Source of the DNA: Dendrolimus kikuchii
Lineage: Eukaryota > Arthropoda > Insecta > Lepidoptera > Lasiocampidae
DNA: 64,000 bases
Direction: 5' to 3'
Assembly (NCBI GenBank): GCA_019925095.2
Contig: CM034392.1
Coordinates: 25,362,387-25,426,386, forward strand
How positions within the stretch are numbered: the first letter of the stretch is position 1; each line of letters starts with the position of its first letter. The notes beneath the pieces were generated by a model. The model saw nothing but the letters and a program-made list of their open reading frames with translations. It had not been told where the DNA came from and searched no databases. The position numbers and the translations under genes were made by a program. Shown here piece after piece: positions 33,712 through 44,900 of the stretch.

Positions 33712-34200
33712 GAATAGAATAGAATAAATAAATTCTTTATTGCACACAAGAGCATAATACACATGAGTTAACAATCATTTAACTAGTACAATCGGCGGTC
33801 TTATCACTAACAGCGATTTCTTCCAGACAACCTTCTGGAGATAATTTCGCATTTCTAATAAGCCTAAATGGCACTCTGTTGTTCGTGCCTACCCCGCAAG
33901 AGAACTGGCGTGAAGTTATGTATGTATGTATGTAACAGTAAATAATATATACAAATATATGTAAATAAAGTTACATACACATACATAAATTACTGTTTAC
34001 AAATTTAGATAGTGATCTTTGAGAAGTTTATTAAAAGATGTAAGTGACTTTGCACTTCTGATGCTCATTGGTAATGCATTCCACAACCTTACAGCCTGCA
34101 CAGTAAAAGATGTCTGATAAAATTGCGTAGAATGTATTGGATAGAAGATCTTCTTAATTGAAATATCTAAAGTCATGTTGTAAGTTGCATAAAGCCTAGA
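33712..34200 (-). mobile_element. Jockey/CR1-type LINE 3' end
   Basis: CTTTATTGCACACA (AATAAAG complement) and GGCGGTCTTATC..GCGATTTCTTCCAGACAACC, then on the minus strand a C-terminus with TVQAVRLWNALPMSI and LTSFNKLLK. Confidence 0.85.
33858..33935 (+). mobile_element. RTE 3' tail (76 bp) inside the LINE
   Basis: AATAAGCCTAAATGGCACTC to the (TATG)n tail; interrupts the LINE 3' UTR. Confidence 0.88.
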
Positions 34201-34239
34201 CAGAGATGGTTAGACAGTTTATGTATATCTTTCAATTTA

Positions 34240-34483
34240 ATAATAATAATAATAATCGGCAGACAAACACACACATTAAATATCCCCAAATTAAGCAAGT
34301 TACGCTTGTGTTATGGGTAATATACAACGGACTACTCTGGGGCCGATCCCAGACTCCCAGACCATAGTAAATAACGGAGAAAATACGTTTCCGAAATTTA
34401 CTATACCAGGAATCGAACCCGGAACCTCTGCGTTGCAGTGAGGTAGGCCGGCAAAGGCTTAGCCCAGTCAACCACAGAGGCCG
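34240..34483 (-). mobile_element. SINE-A, full length
   Basis: (ATT)n tail complement at 34240-34256; box B GGGTTCGATTCC and head on the minus strand. Confidence 0.92.
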
Positions 34484-34865
34484 TCAAATTTGCATGAATC
34501 AAGCAGCGAAACTATTTAAACATAAACTTGAATTATCAATGGCGTCGAATACAGTCCAGTCTTTTTAATTCTACTTCTTTCAACCGAATTGATACAATTT
34601 GGTTGATCTGTGTAATATCGGCATAAGGCCAAAAATAGACGGTTATTTCTGTTTTTGAATTTTGACAGAAATGAGACATAGTCAAATGTAAAATATAGAC
34701 GAATTTATTTATTAAAAATATGTGACTTTTAGAACTGATTATCTGATTATTTGTTATTTAAATGGTTTTTCTTAAATTGCGGAGTATTTTAAGGACAAAG
34801 TAACTGCATATCGTCTAATATTTATGTATTAACTAACCTTTGACAAATTGAATCCGTTTTATTCC
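34484..34865. other. Anonymous stretch
   Basis: No gene or recognised repeat. Confidence 0.6.
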
Positions 34866-35005
34866 TGCCACGGGTTGTCTGGAAGAGATCGCTTCTTAGC
34901 GATAAGACCGCCCATTGTGCACATTTAGAATATTTTTAGGCTATAAGTTTTTCAGTGTTTTCTGTAATGGTGTACAATAAAGTGTTATCTCTCTCACTCT
35001 CATTG
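34866..35005 (+). mobile_element. Jockey/CR1-type LINE 3' UTR
   Basis: GTTGTCTGGAAGAGATCGCT, GCGATAAGACCGCC, GTACAATAAAGTG, then a CTCT-rich tail. Confidence 0.8.
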
Positions 35006-35757
35006 TCTATTGTTATATGTAAACAACTAAACATTAGAAATAAAACATATTGGATTTTTTACAACAAAAAAAATCGGTTACAAAAGAAAATCATTCATGT
35101 AACCTTCTTTCACCGATTAAGATTGTTTTATGTCTTTATGTGTCATCTTTAAACAAATTCAAAGAAAGAAATGAATCCGTCTAATTTGGACTTAATATGG
35201 TAATATAAAAAAGTACAGTACCAAGCTGTTCAGTTTACAACGCAGGTTACACTTCAGACTAATCTCTAGATATTTTTTCGATATTATGTTTACATTCCCA
35301 CGTCACTGTGTGTCGATAGCTTTACTTATACAAACATATCTGAAACTGTAAGAACTAGGCGAAACTTACAACCTCAACCTTATGTCAAGGTGGTAAGGGT
35401 GGATTAAAATTTATCTATGGCAACATCAATTCTGACACTGGGAACTGTCAATTGTCAATCAGCTGGGTTAGTGGCCGAAAACGGAGAAATGTCAAGCAGT
35501 TTGCTCTCATTAGTTAAACTAATGTGTTGTTATTTTAATAATTTTGCAAACAAGATATATTTGTTAGCAATTGATTAGTTTCGAAGTTATACTCACGCTG
35601 GAATCAATATTCTAGAAACTGGAAAGAATTCCAGGGGAAAGAAAACAATCAAAATTAAAGCAATCTCTGCCATAGCCTTATAATGTAACATCTTAAACGA
35701 TTTCTGTTATCATTTTTTTAAAGAAATAAATGTTGTTTTTTGAATGTAATTAATACT
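35006..35757. other. Anonymous stretch
   Basis: AT-rich; no gene or recognised repeat. Confidence 0.6.
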
Positions 35758-36062
35758 GGGCCACTAAAGTGGTAGACCAAAAATATCTCCACTCAGCTGA
35801 GATGAGAATGTTGAGAGAAAAAGGTAGAAGAGGGTCTTTGACAGTTGCACCTGTGATTGTAAAATTGAGAGACGGAAGATTAAGGTGGTATGGGTATGTA
35901 ATAAGAAGAGATGAGTCATATGACAACAAGTATCTTGAATCGGAAGATCGATGGATACAAGTGTCAAGGTAGACTAAAAAGAGATGCATTGTGTGAAGGT
36001 TGACATGATGAGTTGTGGCGTGACAGCGGACGTATGCTAGAATGGAAAGAAAACAGATTGGA
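35758..36062 (+). mobile_element. RTE-like LINE relic (second family)
   Basis: Frame 35769-35972 includes EMRMLREKGRRGSLTVAPVI and LRDGRLRWYGYVIRRDESY, a RTE-type C-terminus, then frame-broken continuation. Confidence 0.78.
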
Positions 36063-36784
36063 TGTAATTAATATACTTACTTTTTGACCAAAGAACATCA
36101 ATAACTTTCTTTAAAAGTTTAATGAACCACGATTGAGCGACCACTAGTAATAATAATAAATAGAGTAATTAATTGCTTGTGGTTTATAGAAATTAAATCA
36201 ATGTGTAAACTTTATAGGCGTATAAATATGTCGTAATTAAGTAACGTTTATATATTATATAATCACAATGTATCTACTCATACGCCTACAAGACTGGCAG
36301 TTAGTTGCATTATTTCACCCACACGACGTACAACTCCGTTTTTACTTTGGATCCGTGAGAAATTAATTGTTCGATTAATAATTGCCATATGTCAGATTTA
36401 ATTGTAGTAAATTTTTTATGAAGGCTGTCATATGAATCGATTATAAATTTGAAGGTAAGTGGCTATTATCACCCTTCTTTTTATCGGTCTTTTGCTATTA
36501 TTTTAGGTTAGAATATGATTTGTCTAACAGGGCGACCGCGGTCATTGTGGTCGTGGCGAAAACGTCACTAATGACGTCATCATTTTCGGTCACACAACGA
36601 CCCACGTAAAGAGGTGTGTCGAGTAGCCGTTCCACTTGGGTTTACGGCTGTAACGCCGGCAAGCACGTGGAACGGCAAAATCGCGCTCGTGAACGTGGTC
36701 GTTGTGAGTCCCTAATGGAACGTAGCCTAAGTATACTTTTATGTTCTGGCTTATGTCATCCATCATCCTCTCTTTTTTCTTACA
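36063..36784. other. Anonymous stretch with a GC-richer block
   Basis: 36530-36735 is CpG-rich with ACGACC/GGTCGT words on both strands (GTGGTCGTGG, ACACAACGACC, GTGGTCGTTG); it may be a small inverted-repeat element, but ends are not defined. Confidence 0.45.
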
Positions 36785-37045
36785 CCTTCTCCAGATAATT
36801 TACGTCCTGTTTCAAAATTACAAAAAAGGCAAATCAGAAAAAAATAGTGAACAGCTTGGATTAAATGTGGCACCAAAACAGCCCTCTTTATTAGAAACTG
36901 CTATAACATGTGTATTCAAATCTACAATAAAATTCCAATCCACATAAAAGAGTTTAGTGTAAATAAATTTAAAATTCGGTTAAAAAAATGGCTCTTAAAT
37001 AGAATGTTTTACTCTGTGGATGAATTCCTCAACTGTAAATAAATA
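36785..37045 (+). mobile_element. LINE C-terminus relic (another family), frameshifted
   Basis: After a frame change near 36900 it reads YNKIPIHIKEFSVNKFKIRL then KKWLLNRMFYSVDEFLNCK and stop, the C-terminal pattern of Jockey/I-type reverse transcriptases. Confidence 0.7.
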
Positions 37046-37557
37046 CCTACCTTGACTTCTGCCTGTTAGTATTATTATTACTATTATTTTTGACATTTAT
37101 CAGTATTTTTTTTATATGATTCATTTAACATTATATAATTCAATAAAATTTATTATAAATATTTATATGTGACATTTACTTGATATCTATCACTCACACG
37201 GTTGGAAAAATTATATGACAATAAAATTATTAAACTTATTATTTATAAACATGCTATAAGTAAAAACCTATATCCATTGGTACATTTGTTACGATATTTA
37301 AGGGCTATGCCTTGAAATGAACTGTTTGAATGTGCCTTTAATAGATATTTGAAGGGTTTAAATTAATCGGGAGGTTTGATAGAAGTTACAAGAACGGTTA
37401 GTGTAACGGAATAAAGATAATGAGAATATTATTCTTTAATATGTTTGTTGTTGCCTTATAATTTATTTTATACAATAATAAATCTATTTGTTTCTGTTCC
37501 AATGAGTTCACACTTATAAAAAGTTTTGGGGTTAGACCTTCTATTAAGTATTAATAT
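37046..37557. other. Anonymous AT-rich stretch
   Basis: No gene or recognised repeat. Confidence 0.6.
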
Positions 37558-38215
37558 TATCTATATATTAATACGTGAAGCAAAAACAAAGCAAAAACTT
37601 TGTAGCCCCTTTTTACGAAAATTGCGCGCACGGAGGAGTATGAAATTTCGCACACTTATAGTTTATATAGAGAAGGAGTGTAGAATGCGATTTTTTTTTA
37701 AAATTATGCATAAAAAATAAACTAAATTTTATCCGTGCAGGAACGGAGAAAGAATACAATTTCCTGCGGCCTGGCGGCCTGTCGTAAGAGGCGACTAAAA
37801 AACCCACAGCCAGGTGGGTATTTGCTCGACTGGATTGCGACCACCTCTGGTCTAGAGTATGCCGCCATAACAACCTTGTGTTGTGTTCCGGTATTAGTGA
37901 CCAGGTTCCAGTCTCCTTTAAGAGAACAGCAGCGCATTTGTAGCACCTTTGGTGTTGCAAATGTCTATAGGCGATGGTAACCGCTTTCCATCAAGTGGGC
38001 CGTCTCCCTGTCTGCTGAACTCCTGCAATAAAAAAATAAATAAAAAAGATCAATAAAAAATCATTACACACCCTGCCATGCATTTGACACACACGCATTT
38101 ATACTCTTTTGTTTATGGTTAAAATCAAATTAACAGTGTGGCCTTGGCGAAATCTGTGACTATAGAAGTATAATTTTTGACAACAGAACCTTAATAATGT
38201 TCAAACTTGTAATTT
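37558..38215 (+). repeat. Repeat AB, interrupted by SINE-B
   Basis: Half A (37558-37726, GTGAAGCAAAAAC..ATTGCGCGCACGGAGGAGTA) and half B (38047-38215, CTTGGCGAAATCTGTGACTA..ACAGAACCTTAATAATGTTC) are contiguous and inverted at 50745-51078. Confidence 0.8.
37727..38046 (+). mobile_element. SINE-B inside repeat AB
   Basis: Full copy with poly-A; AAAAATAAA on both sides is the probable TSD. Confidence 0.9.
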
Positions 38216-38264
38216 AAATTAATTATTATCGTCGAATTTTGGCCACGGACGACCACTAATTTTA

Positions 38265-38490
38265 CTAATATTAAGGTGGTACGGGCATGTAATAAGGAGT
38301 GATGAAAGTCATGTAACAAAAAGAATTTTAAACTGCAAGATAGAGGTACAAATGTAAAGTTAGACCAAAAAAGAAATAGATGGATTGTGTGAAGGATGAC
38401 CTGATGATTTGTTGCGTGACAAATAACGTATGTCAAAATAGATGAGTATAGAAGGAAAAGACATAGTGCCAACCTCAAATAATTGGTAGA
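38265..38490 (+). mobile_element. RTE-like LINE relic (second family)
   Basis: Decayed ...LRWYGHVIRSDESHVTKRIL..., close to 14917-15115. Confidence 0.7.
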
Positions 38491-39846
38491 AGGTGAAAGA
38501 ACAAGGAGACTTACTAATATTTAATTGTATAACGTCTAAATTTTATGTTGAACAGAAATCAAATTAAGCACCTCTTCTTCAAAATTTCTTGATTCATTAA
38601 ATGCTTTTATTGCTCAACGATTAAAATGAAACATTTACAATTTAAATATCTTTAAATTGTTGTCAATATTTTTTTTTAATATTCAAAAATGCAGCTAACC
38701 TTCATACATTAAAAAGATTAATTATAACCCAAATTTGATAGAATATTTATCTTACGGCACGTGGGCGATCCTTTGCCTTATTAAGACACCTGTTAACTTT
38801 GTCGGCCATTTTGTGACCTTATCCCGGCGCCATTTGCATATCATTATGTCAAATTAGAGATTTATTAATATGACTTTAATAATTATTTTTCCACGGCTCG
38901 TTTTTTTCCAATTTGGTAAAACATCATCGTAAAACGTGAGTAGCTGTTTTACAATCTAAAAGGGTTTTATGAATAAAGATCCTAAATTGGACAGATTGTA
39001 TAAATATTTTACTCAATAATTTAACAAAACAGTTTAGTATACTGTTAGTTCAGTTAAATATGTATGGTGCTCTAAACTTAGAGTTTAACCATAAAAAAGT
39101 AAAATTTAATTCTGAAAGCCCCTAAATCCTACGTGAGTAGATAAAAATATTATACCTTTCGACCAAACAAGGCTACTAACTACTAAACTAACTATCTAAC
39201 TACTAACAAAACTAGACTAGGCTAACTAAACTAAACTAAAGACTTTTTAGTAGCATGACCCGTGGCGCCATCTAGGGTAGAGAAGCTTTTTAGAATCACG
39301 TTTTTTAGTGAACGATTGTTATTCGTAGTAGTCTTTTAGTTATTGATTAATTTTGTTAAATATAATAATAGAGGCAGACACGATGCAACAAATAATAAAT
39401 CCGACGCTAACCTGTTACGTCCTACTGTTTACTACGCACTATTATTGACCGATGCGGGAGAGCATAGCGGCCATCTTTTTAGAATACGACGCAAATAACA
39501 TTCTATATTTGTAAATTTATAAACTAACTTCAGTTGAGAGCTTGGTTTAAACTTCAAGGTACTTTAAACTCTATTTGGTGTGGGTTGCAGTTTAAAATTG
39601 ATTACGAATAGACACAAAGTTCTGCATGCATAGAGTATGGATGGTAAGTGGAGTTGCCAGATAACACACTTTGGTGGAATACGTTGTTTTTAATTACAAT
39701 TAGTTCAAGAGAATGCATTTTACACCGACTTGATTTTTCTATAATAAATGACATAGATAAATAGACCTATAATCTATGTTATTTACTTAAAATCAAGATT
39801 AGTTCCGGACTTTTTAGAAATTTATGAAAAAAATCCTGTCATGATG
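38491..39846. other. Anonymous stretch
   Basis: 39165-39245 is a degenerate CTAACTA/CTAAA low-complexity run. No gene. Confidence 0.6.
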
Positions 39847-40101
39847 AATTGGACCTACTGATGCAAAATGGAACCAACCCACATACTGACAGTTTTGAGA
39901 AAAAGCCGTTTTTATTCAAATTATGCATACAAAAAAATATGTCTATATTTTAGAAAAAAAATTTAGAATGTTGTATATTATATTTTCTCGTTATGATTTT
40001 TATTGACTCGATATAAGGTGCATTTTGAAAGTCTTCTGCATCCTTAAACCAATTTTGGCATGTTTGTGGATTGGTTCCGTTTTGCATAAGTAGGTCCAAT
40101 T
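39847..40101. repeat. 37-bp inverted repeat pair (possible MITE)
   Basis: Arms 39847-39883 and 40065-40101 (AATTGGACCTACTGATGCAA...) match at about 34 of 37 positions in inverted orientation, 181 bp apart. Confidence 0.75.
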
Positions 40102-41604
40102 GATCTTATTAAAACCAGATAAGAAACAATAGGACGAATCTATATTTTATCTACGCAGCAATAAATATCGAAATATTTAATTTACAGTCTATATATTATT
40201 ATATAGGCACCGTACAGGTTTTTGCTTTCTTTAATTTACATTGATTTGTATGCAATATCGTTAATTTATTGAAAAATTAGAGCTGTTTTCTTTCCTTGAT
40301 AAACAGTATAGGTTCAGTATCGTTATCAATAGCCATAATATACAAAATGTAGTGTGTATACAGTTTTAGTATGGGAGGAAGGGGTAAAATGTAAGAAACA
40401 CGAAACCCAATGTGCGCTGTAATGCCACAAATTTTAATTACCCTAAAATAGTCGAATAAAAATGTAAAATTAAGCATAAGGCTGCAGTTGTTTATTTTAT
40501 AAACTGCTGACCATTGTATGTACTTCGTACTCAAGGTGCCCTAAACAATTTAGCTAATTGCTCAATTTAAAAAAAATCAATCAATATTACGACAATGTAA
40601 GACCAGTTGATATTTAAAAAAATTATAAATCAATAAAAAAATTCACTTTCATTAAAGTTTATGTTGATAAAAACTGGTCTAGGATGTTTTGAGGACAATT
40701 TTTATGTTTTTGAAATTTAATAATTACTATAGTGACGTCGTTTATAGTATACTAATTTTGATTCAAACGAAGTAAGTCGCTTTCACGTTTTGTATAAATT
40801 ATCAAGGATAATTCCAGGATTTGTAGAGTAGGGACCTGACAACCCAAATAGAGAGGTGCTGTTATGCCTGCGATGACCACATGCATCAATGTTTGTAAAT
40901 AGAACACGGCATACCGTGAAATGGTATATTTTACAAATCAAATTACTGCCACGCACGACACCGTTTTTATTTGAATTTTTAATCGATTCGACAAACAAAG
41001 CTGTCAATGGACGAGTTATATTATGTTTTACATTATACAGTATTATGAACAAAATTTTAAACACCTCACTTATAATTATTTGTCTTCGTCGACAGCCAAT
41101 GTAAATATATTGCTGGATGTAGGCATATGCTGCATAACTTTCTCCAGTTTACTTATCAAGCAAAGTCAAACCGGGGCTGTGGGCGTCCTATGCTACGTTT
41201 TCCAAGACACAGTCTGCACTGCACACTCTAGGGCTCTTCTACTTCATCAGTCATGCGGCAGACATGACCACTGACCAGCCCATTGCCACTTGAGCTTACT
41301 AATGTTACGAACCATATCTGTGGCTTTGGTTCTAAAATACAGATATATTTATATTTCACTTACATACACTTTGTAATGTAATAAAGAGTTTATTTAATGT
41401 GATATTTAACCTTTATTAAGGGCGCGTTTGTAATAAAGATTTTGGGATGCCTACGCAAAGGGCAAAGGCACCATAACGTAATATTTGCTTATTTAATTTC
41501 TCATCTGGTTTGGGAAGTGAAAAATCACGCCTATATCTCCAGGGACTGGCTCTAGCCATCTGTTCGTTGCACCCATAAAGATAAGAAAGTGGAACGCATA
41601 CATA
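40102..41604. other. Anonymous stretch upstream of Traf4
   Basis: No gene recognised; no zinc-binding RING pattern found. An AATAAAG at about 41380 may be an old LINE end. Confidence 0.55.
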
Positions 41605-41930
41605 TCGTATCAGTCGTTCGTAGAGAACAGACCTACGCGCGAAAGTCGCGGCCATCTTTGTTCAAAGATTCAAAAGTGTTCTAGCAGAAAACGCGCGAAA
41701 ACAGAACGCCATTTTACTTTTTAAAATGTGTTCTGTTTTAGACACGGTGCGTACAGCGTTCAGCTTTATTATTATACTGTTTTTGAGTAGGTTTATTTTG
41801 GTTCGCGTGTCCTATTTAATCCGTTTAAACAGACGCAAACGCTGTCCAGTCTTCGGCCTCTGCGTTTCTTTATACGTTGTGTGTTTTGGAAAGTTTAATT
41901 CGTTGACTAGTTTTGGAATTTGTGGTCAAA
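41605..41930 (+). promoter_or_regulatory. Putative 5' UTR and promoter-proximal region of Traf4
   Basis: A TCAGTC initiator-like word lies at 41610-41615, and the stretch after it has more CpG and mixed sequence than its neighbours, as expected of a 5' UTR. No TATA box is evident. An upstream reading frame opens at 41726 and runs to 41959, overlapping the proposed start at 41931 in another frame. This start region is inferred, not shown. Confidence 0.3.
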
Positions 41931-41987
41931 ATGCTGAAGTACATAATATCGAAAATTAAAAAAGTTAACATACCGTTATTTACAAAT
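41931..41987 (+). CDS. Traf4: Traf4 coding exon 1 (putative)
   Basis: The ATG sits in the insect-style context TCAAAATG and encodes 19 residues, rich in Lys and Ile, then a GTGAGT donor in phase 0. It joins in frame to exon 2, which begins Ile-Tyr-Pro-Asp-Pro. The exon is too short to have recognisable homology, so the call rests on start context, splice site and phase. An alternative first exon outside the recognised set would change only the N-terminus. Confidence 0.6.
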
Positions 41988-44900
41988 GTGAGTGTGTTTA
42001 ATCTGCGTGTTAATTTGCGAATTGCTTGTTTGTGACCTATTTTTTTTTATTGGGAGCACACATGTGCAAATCTAGCGGGCAACATGTAGAATCGTAACTT
42101 ATAATTAACCAGTGAATCGCCCTAATTTTTACTTTGAACGTACCTAGTGTTTAATCGAAGAAAAATTTTGAAAATAGTAATTAATGATTGACACATAATG
42201 TTTTTAATTTTAAATGTTTTATTAGTAAATGTGCGGATAAGTTATTATTTTTAATCATTATAACAATTTCAATGGGAACATACATTTTTATATCACTTCC
42301 CGGAGCTGTATCTTGTGCATTAGTATTTAGTCATTCATAATGAAACGGAAATCGGTTGTGCTTTTGGGAGCTCTTTAAAGAGGTTCAAGGCCTCCGGACT
42401 CCACGGTACAAGCGTCTCATTAGCGAACAGTAGAAATAAGTAAATCTGAGGGTTGAATTTTCCAATGTGTTATACAATTTATTTATCCTTGTTGCAGATA
42501 TACCCAGATCCAGAGTCCGAGAAGGCGATAATGGGATCTGTGGTGTACTGCATCCATCACAAGGAAGGATGCCAGTGGTCAGATGAACTACGCAAACTTA
42601 AGGTAAGAATTATACATAGCATTTCATTATAATTTTCAAATAGCATGTATAATCAGGATGTAGTACCTACTTCGCGAAAACGAAAGTGGGTATTTTCAGT
42701 TTTATCTGACGTAAACTTCGTAGGCGTTTTTAAAATCAAATACATACATACATACATACATAACTTCACGCCAGCTCCCTTGCGGGGTAGGCACGAACAA
42801 CAGAGTGCCATTTAGGCTTATTCTTACACACCTCACTTGCCTCTTTGACATTCATAACTCTTGTCATGCAAGCTCGTCTGTTCTTAAGGCTTCTGACATT
42901 ACCTAAAATCAAATAATTACGCATTGTATGATATTTAACGTTTCACAGGTATTTTCCCATCAGGCATTCAATTTTTTTTTAACTAATGAGGGTCGTTGGA
43001 ACAGTTGGAACGATCGAAGAAATTGTACAGTAATAACTAATGAGGACAATTGCAAGACCTTCTATTATCTAAACAGCGTAGTATATTACACTAATGGATA
43101 TTATTTTAGATCTTATTTCATTGCATTAAAGTTCGATACTATATTGTATAATAATATACAGTGGTCAGCATTTGCTCTTCGCTGACACTTTTTTCGGCTA
43201 GCCCCCATCCGGCGGTTAATGTGCGATAAGGAACTTCTCTCGAAAGAAAATTAGGAGCTACTTTATTAGAGTTTGATATCTCGCATTATCACATTTTTGA
43301 AGCTATAAATTGACAGAATTTAGTTACGACACAAATTAATTAAATATCTTATCTCTTGATTGGATAATAATATCGCAATTGAACCATAAACCTAAATTAC
43401 ACTTGAGCATTCATTTCAAGTGGTTACTAATAGCGATGCAAAAATCAATACACATCTATTAATCAAAGCCATGTTGGCAAGTCATCATGTCCGTGACATG
43501 GCAGATAAACTGCAAGAAAGTCGTGTACGTTGGAAGAACATCGTCAGCGTCAGTGCAAGACCTTGGCAACTAAAGTTTTTGGTGACATTACTTTTGTAGG
43601 ACGCCGAGCTTCTTTCTTCTTTGTTCAATTTTGGCTTAGCACGGTTTGTGCATTCAGCCAGAGTCATGTGTAAATGGCTTTTCAATTTAGTTTATAAAAC
43701 GAGGGAAACGCATCGCGAAAAATAGAAAATTCAACCGAAAATTTGGAAGACATGTCAAAATAATTAATAATTTGATTATTTACAATAAATGAATTTCATA
43801 TACTATATACATCAAGTAATAAAATCTATAAATTTACAATCCTTAAGTAATAAAGACATAGAAGTAGGAAGAGGAACGGAAAGAGAAATCAAAGAGTCGT
43901 AAAGAGAAGTGTGATCATATATAGGACAGGACAAGAAAACATGGTTCATGTCACAGTAACGACACCGAGCGTCAGAAAAATATAACGCACGATAGGTATG
44001 GAGAATAGAGGTAAAGAGAATCATATCTAGCATTAAATTAGGGTGGCGCCACTTTAGCATCGTGGTGAATTTTAAAGATTTAATATTTTTAGATTAAATT
44101 TTCTAACTCGGCATACTTCAATCCGTTAACAACTGCTACGTTCATACCATACTATTTGCCTACGCTAGCGCCATTACGGAGGGTTTTTGAACTATTATTT
44201 ACAACTATTATTTTATTTACAACGCGGTGCTGGTACCTACGCTCACGTATGGAAGCGAGAGTTGGGTAAGGAAGAGAGAGCATGAAAGTGAGTAAACGCG
44301 GTCGAGATGCGAGCACTGCGCAAAAGACCGCGTTCGTAATACCGAAGTAAGAAAGAGTGTTGGTCTGAAAGAGTGTCGGGGTGAAGGTAAGGAAAGGAAT
44401 GCTCCGGTCGTTCGGGCATGTGGAAAGAATGCATGATGAAAGAATGACTAAACAGATATACAATGCAGGATGGATGCAGAAGTCGTGGAAGGCCACGACA
44501 CACCTTCCGTGATCAAATTGATCGTGTACTGGCAGAAGGTGATGTCAGGAGTATGTATGTATTATTTTATTTTATAGCTGGCAACTTTTTCAACATTCCA
44601 CCCATATGATATGGATCTTCTTACCTCTACCCTCCATAACGATAGGTAACGTGCACGAAAGGAACTGTCAACTTGTGGCGCAAATCTGAATATTTTTCGC
44701 ATAGTATACCTTTTTTTATTTTTTATTGCAGGAGTTCAGCAGACAGGCAGACGGCCCACTTAGTGGACAGCGGTTACCATCGCCTATGGACATTTGCAAC
44801 ACCAAAGGTGCTACAAATGCGCTGCTGCTCTCTTAAAGGAGACTGGAACCTGGTCACTAATGCCGGAACACAATACAAGATTGTTATGGCGGCATACTCT

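Noticed and set aside
41726..41959. Small membrane-protein gene (hydrophobic FIIILFLSRFILV segment)
   Set aside because: It overlaps the Traf4 start in another frame, has no supporting homology and fits a 5' UTR frame.
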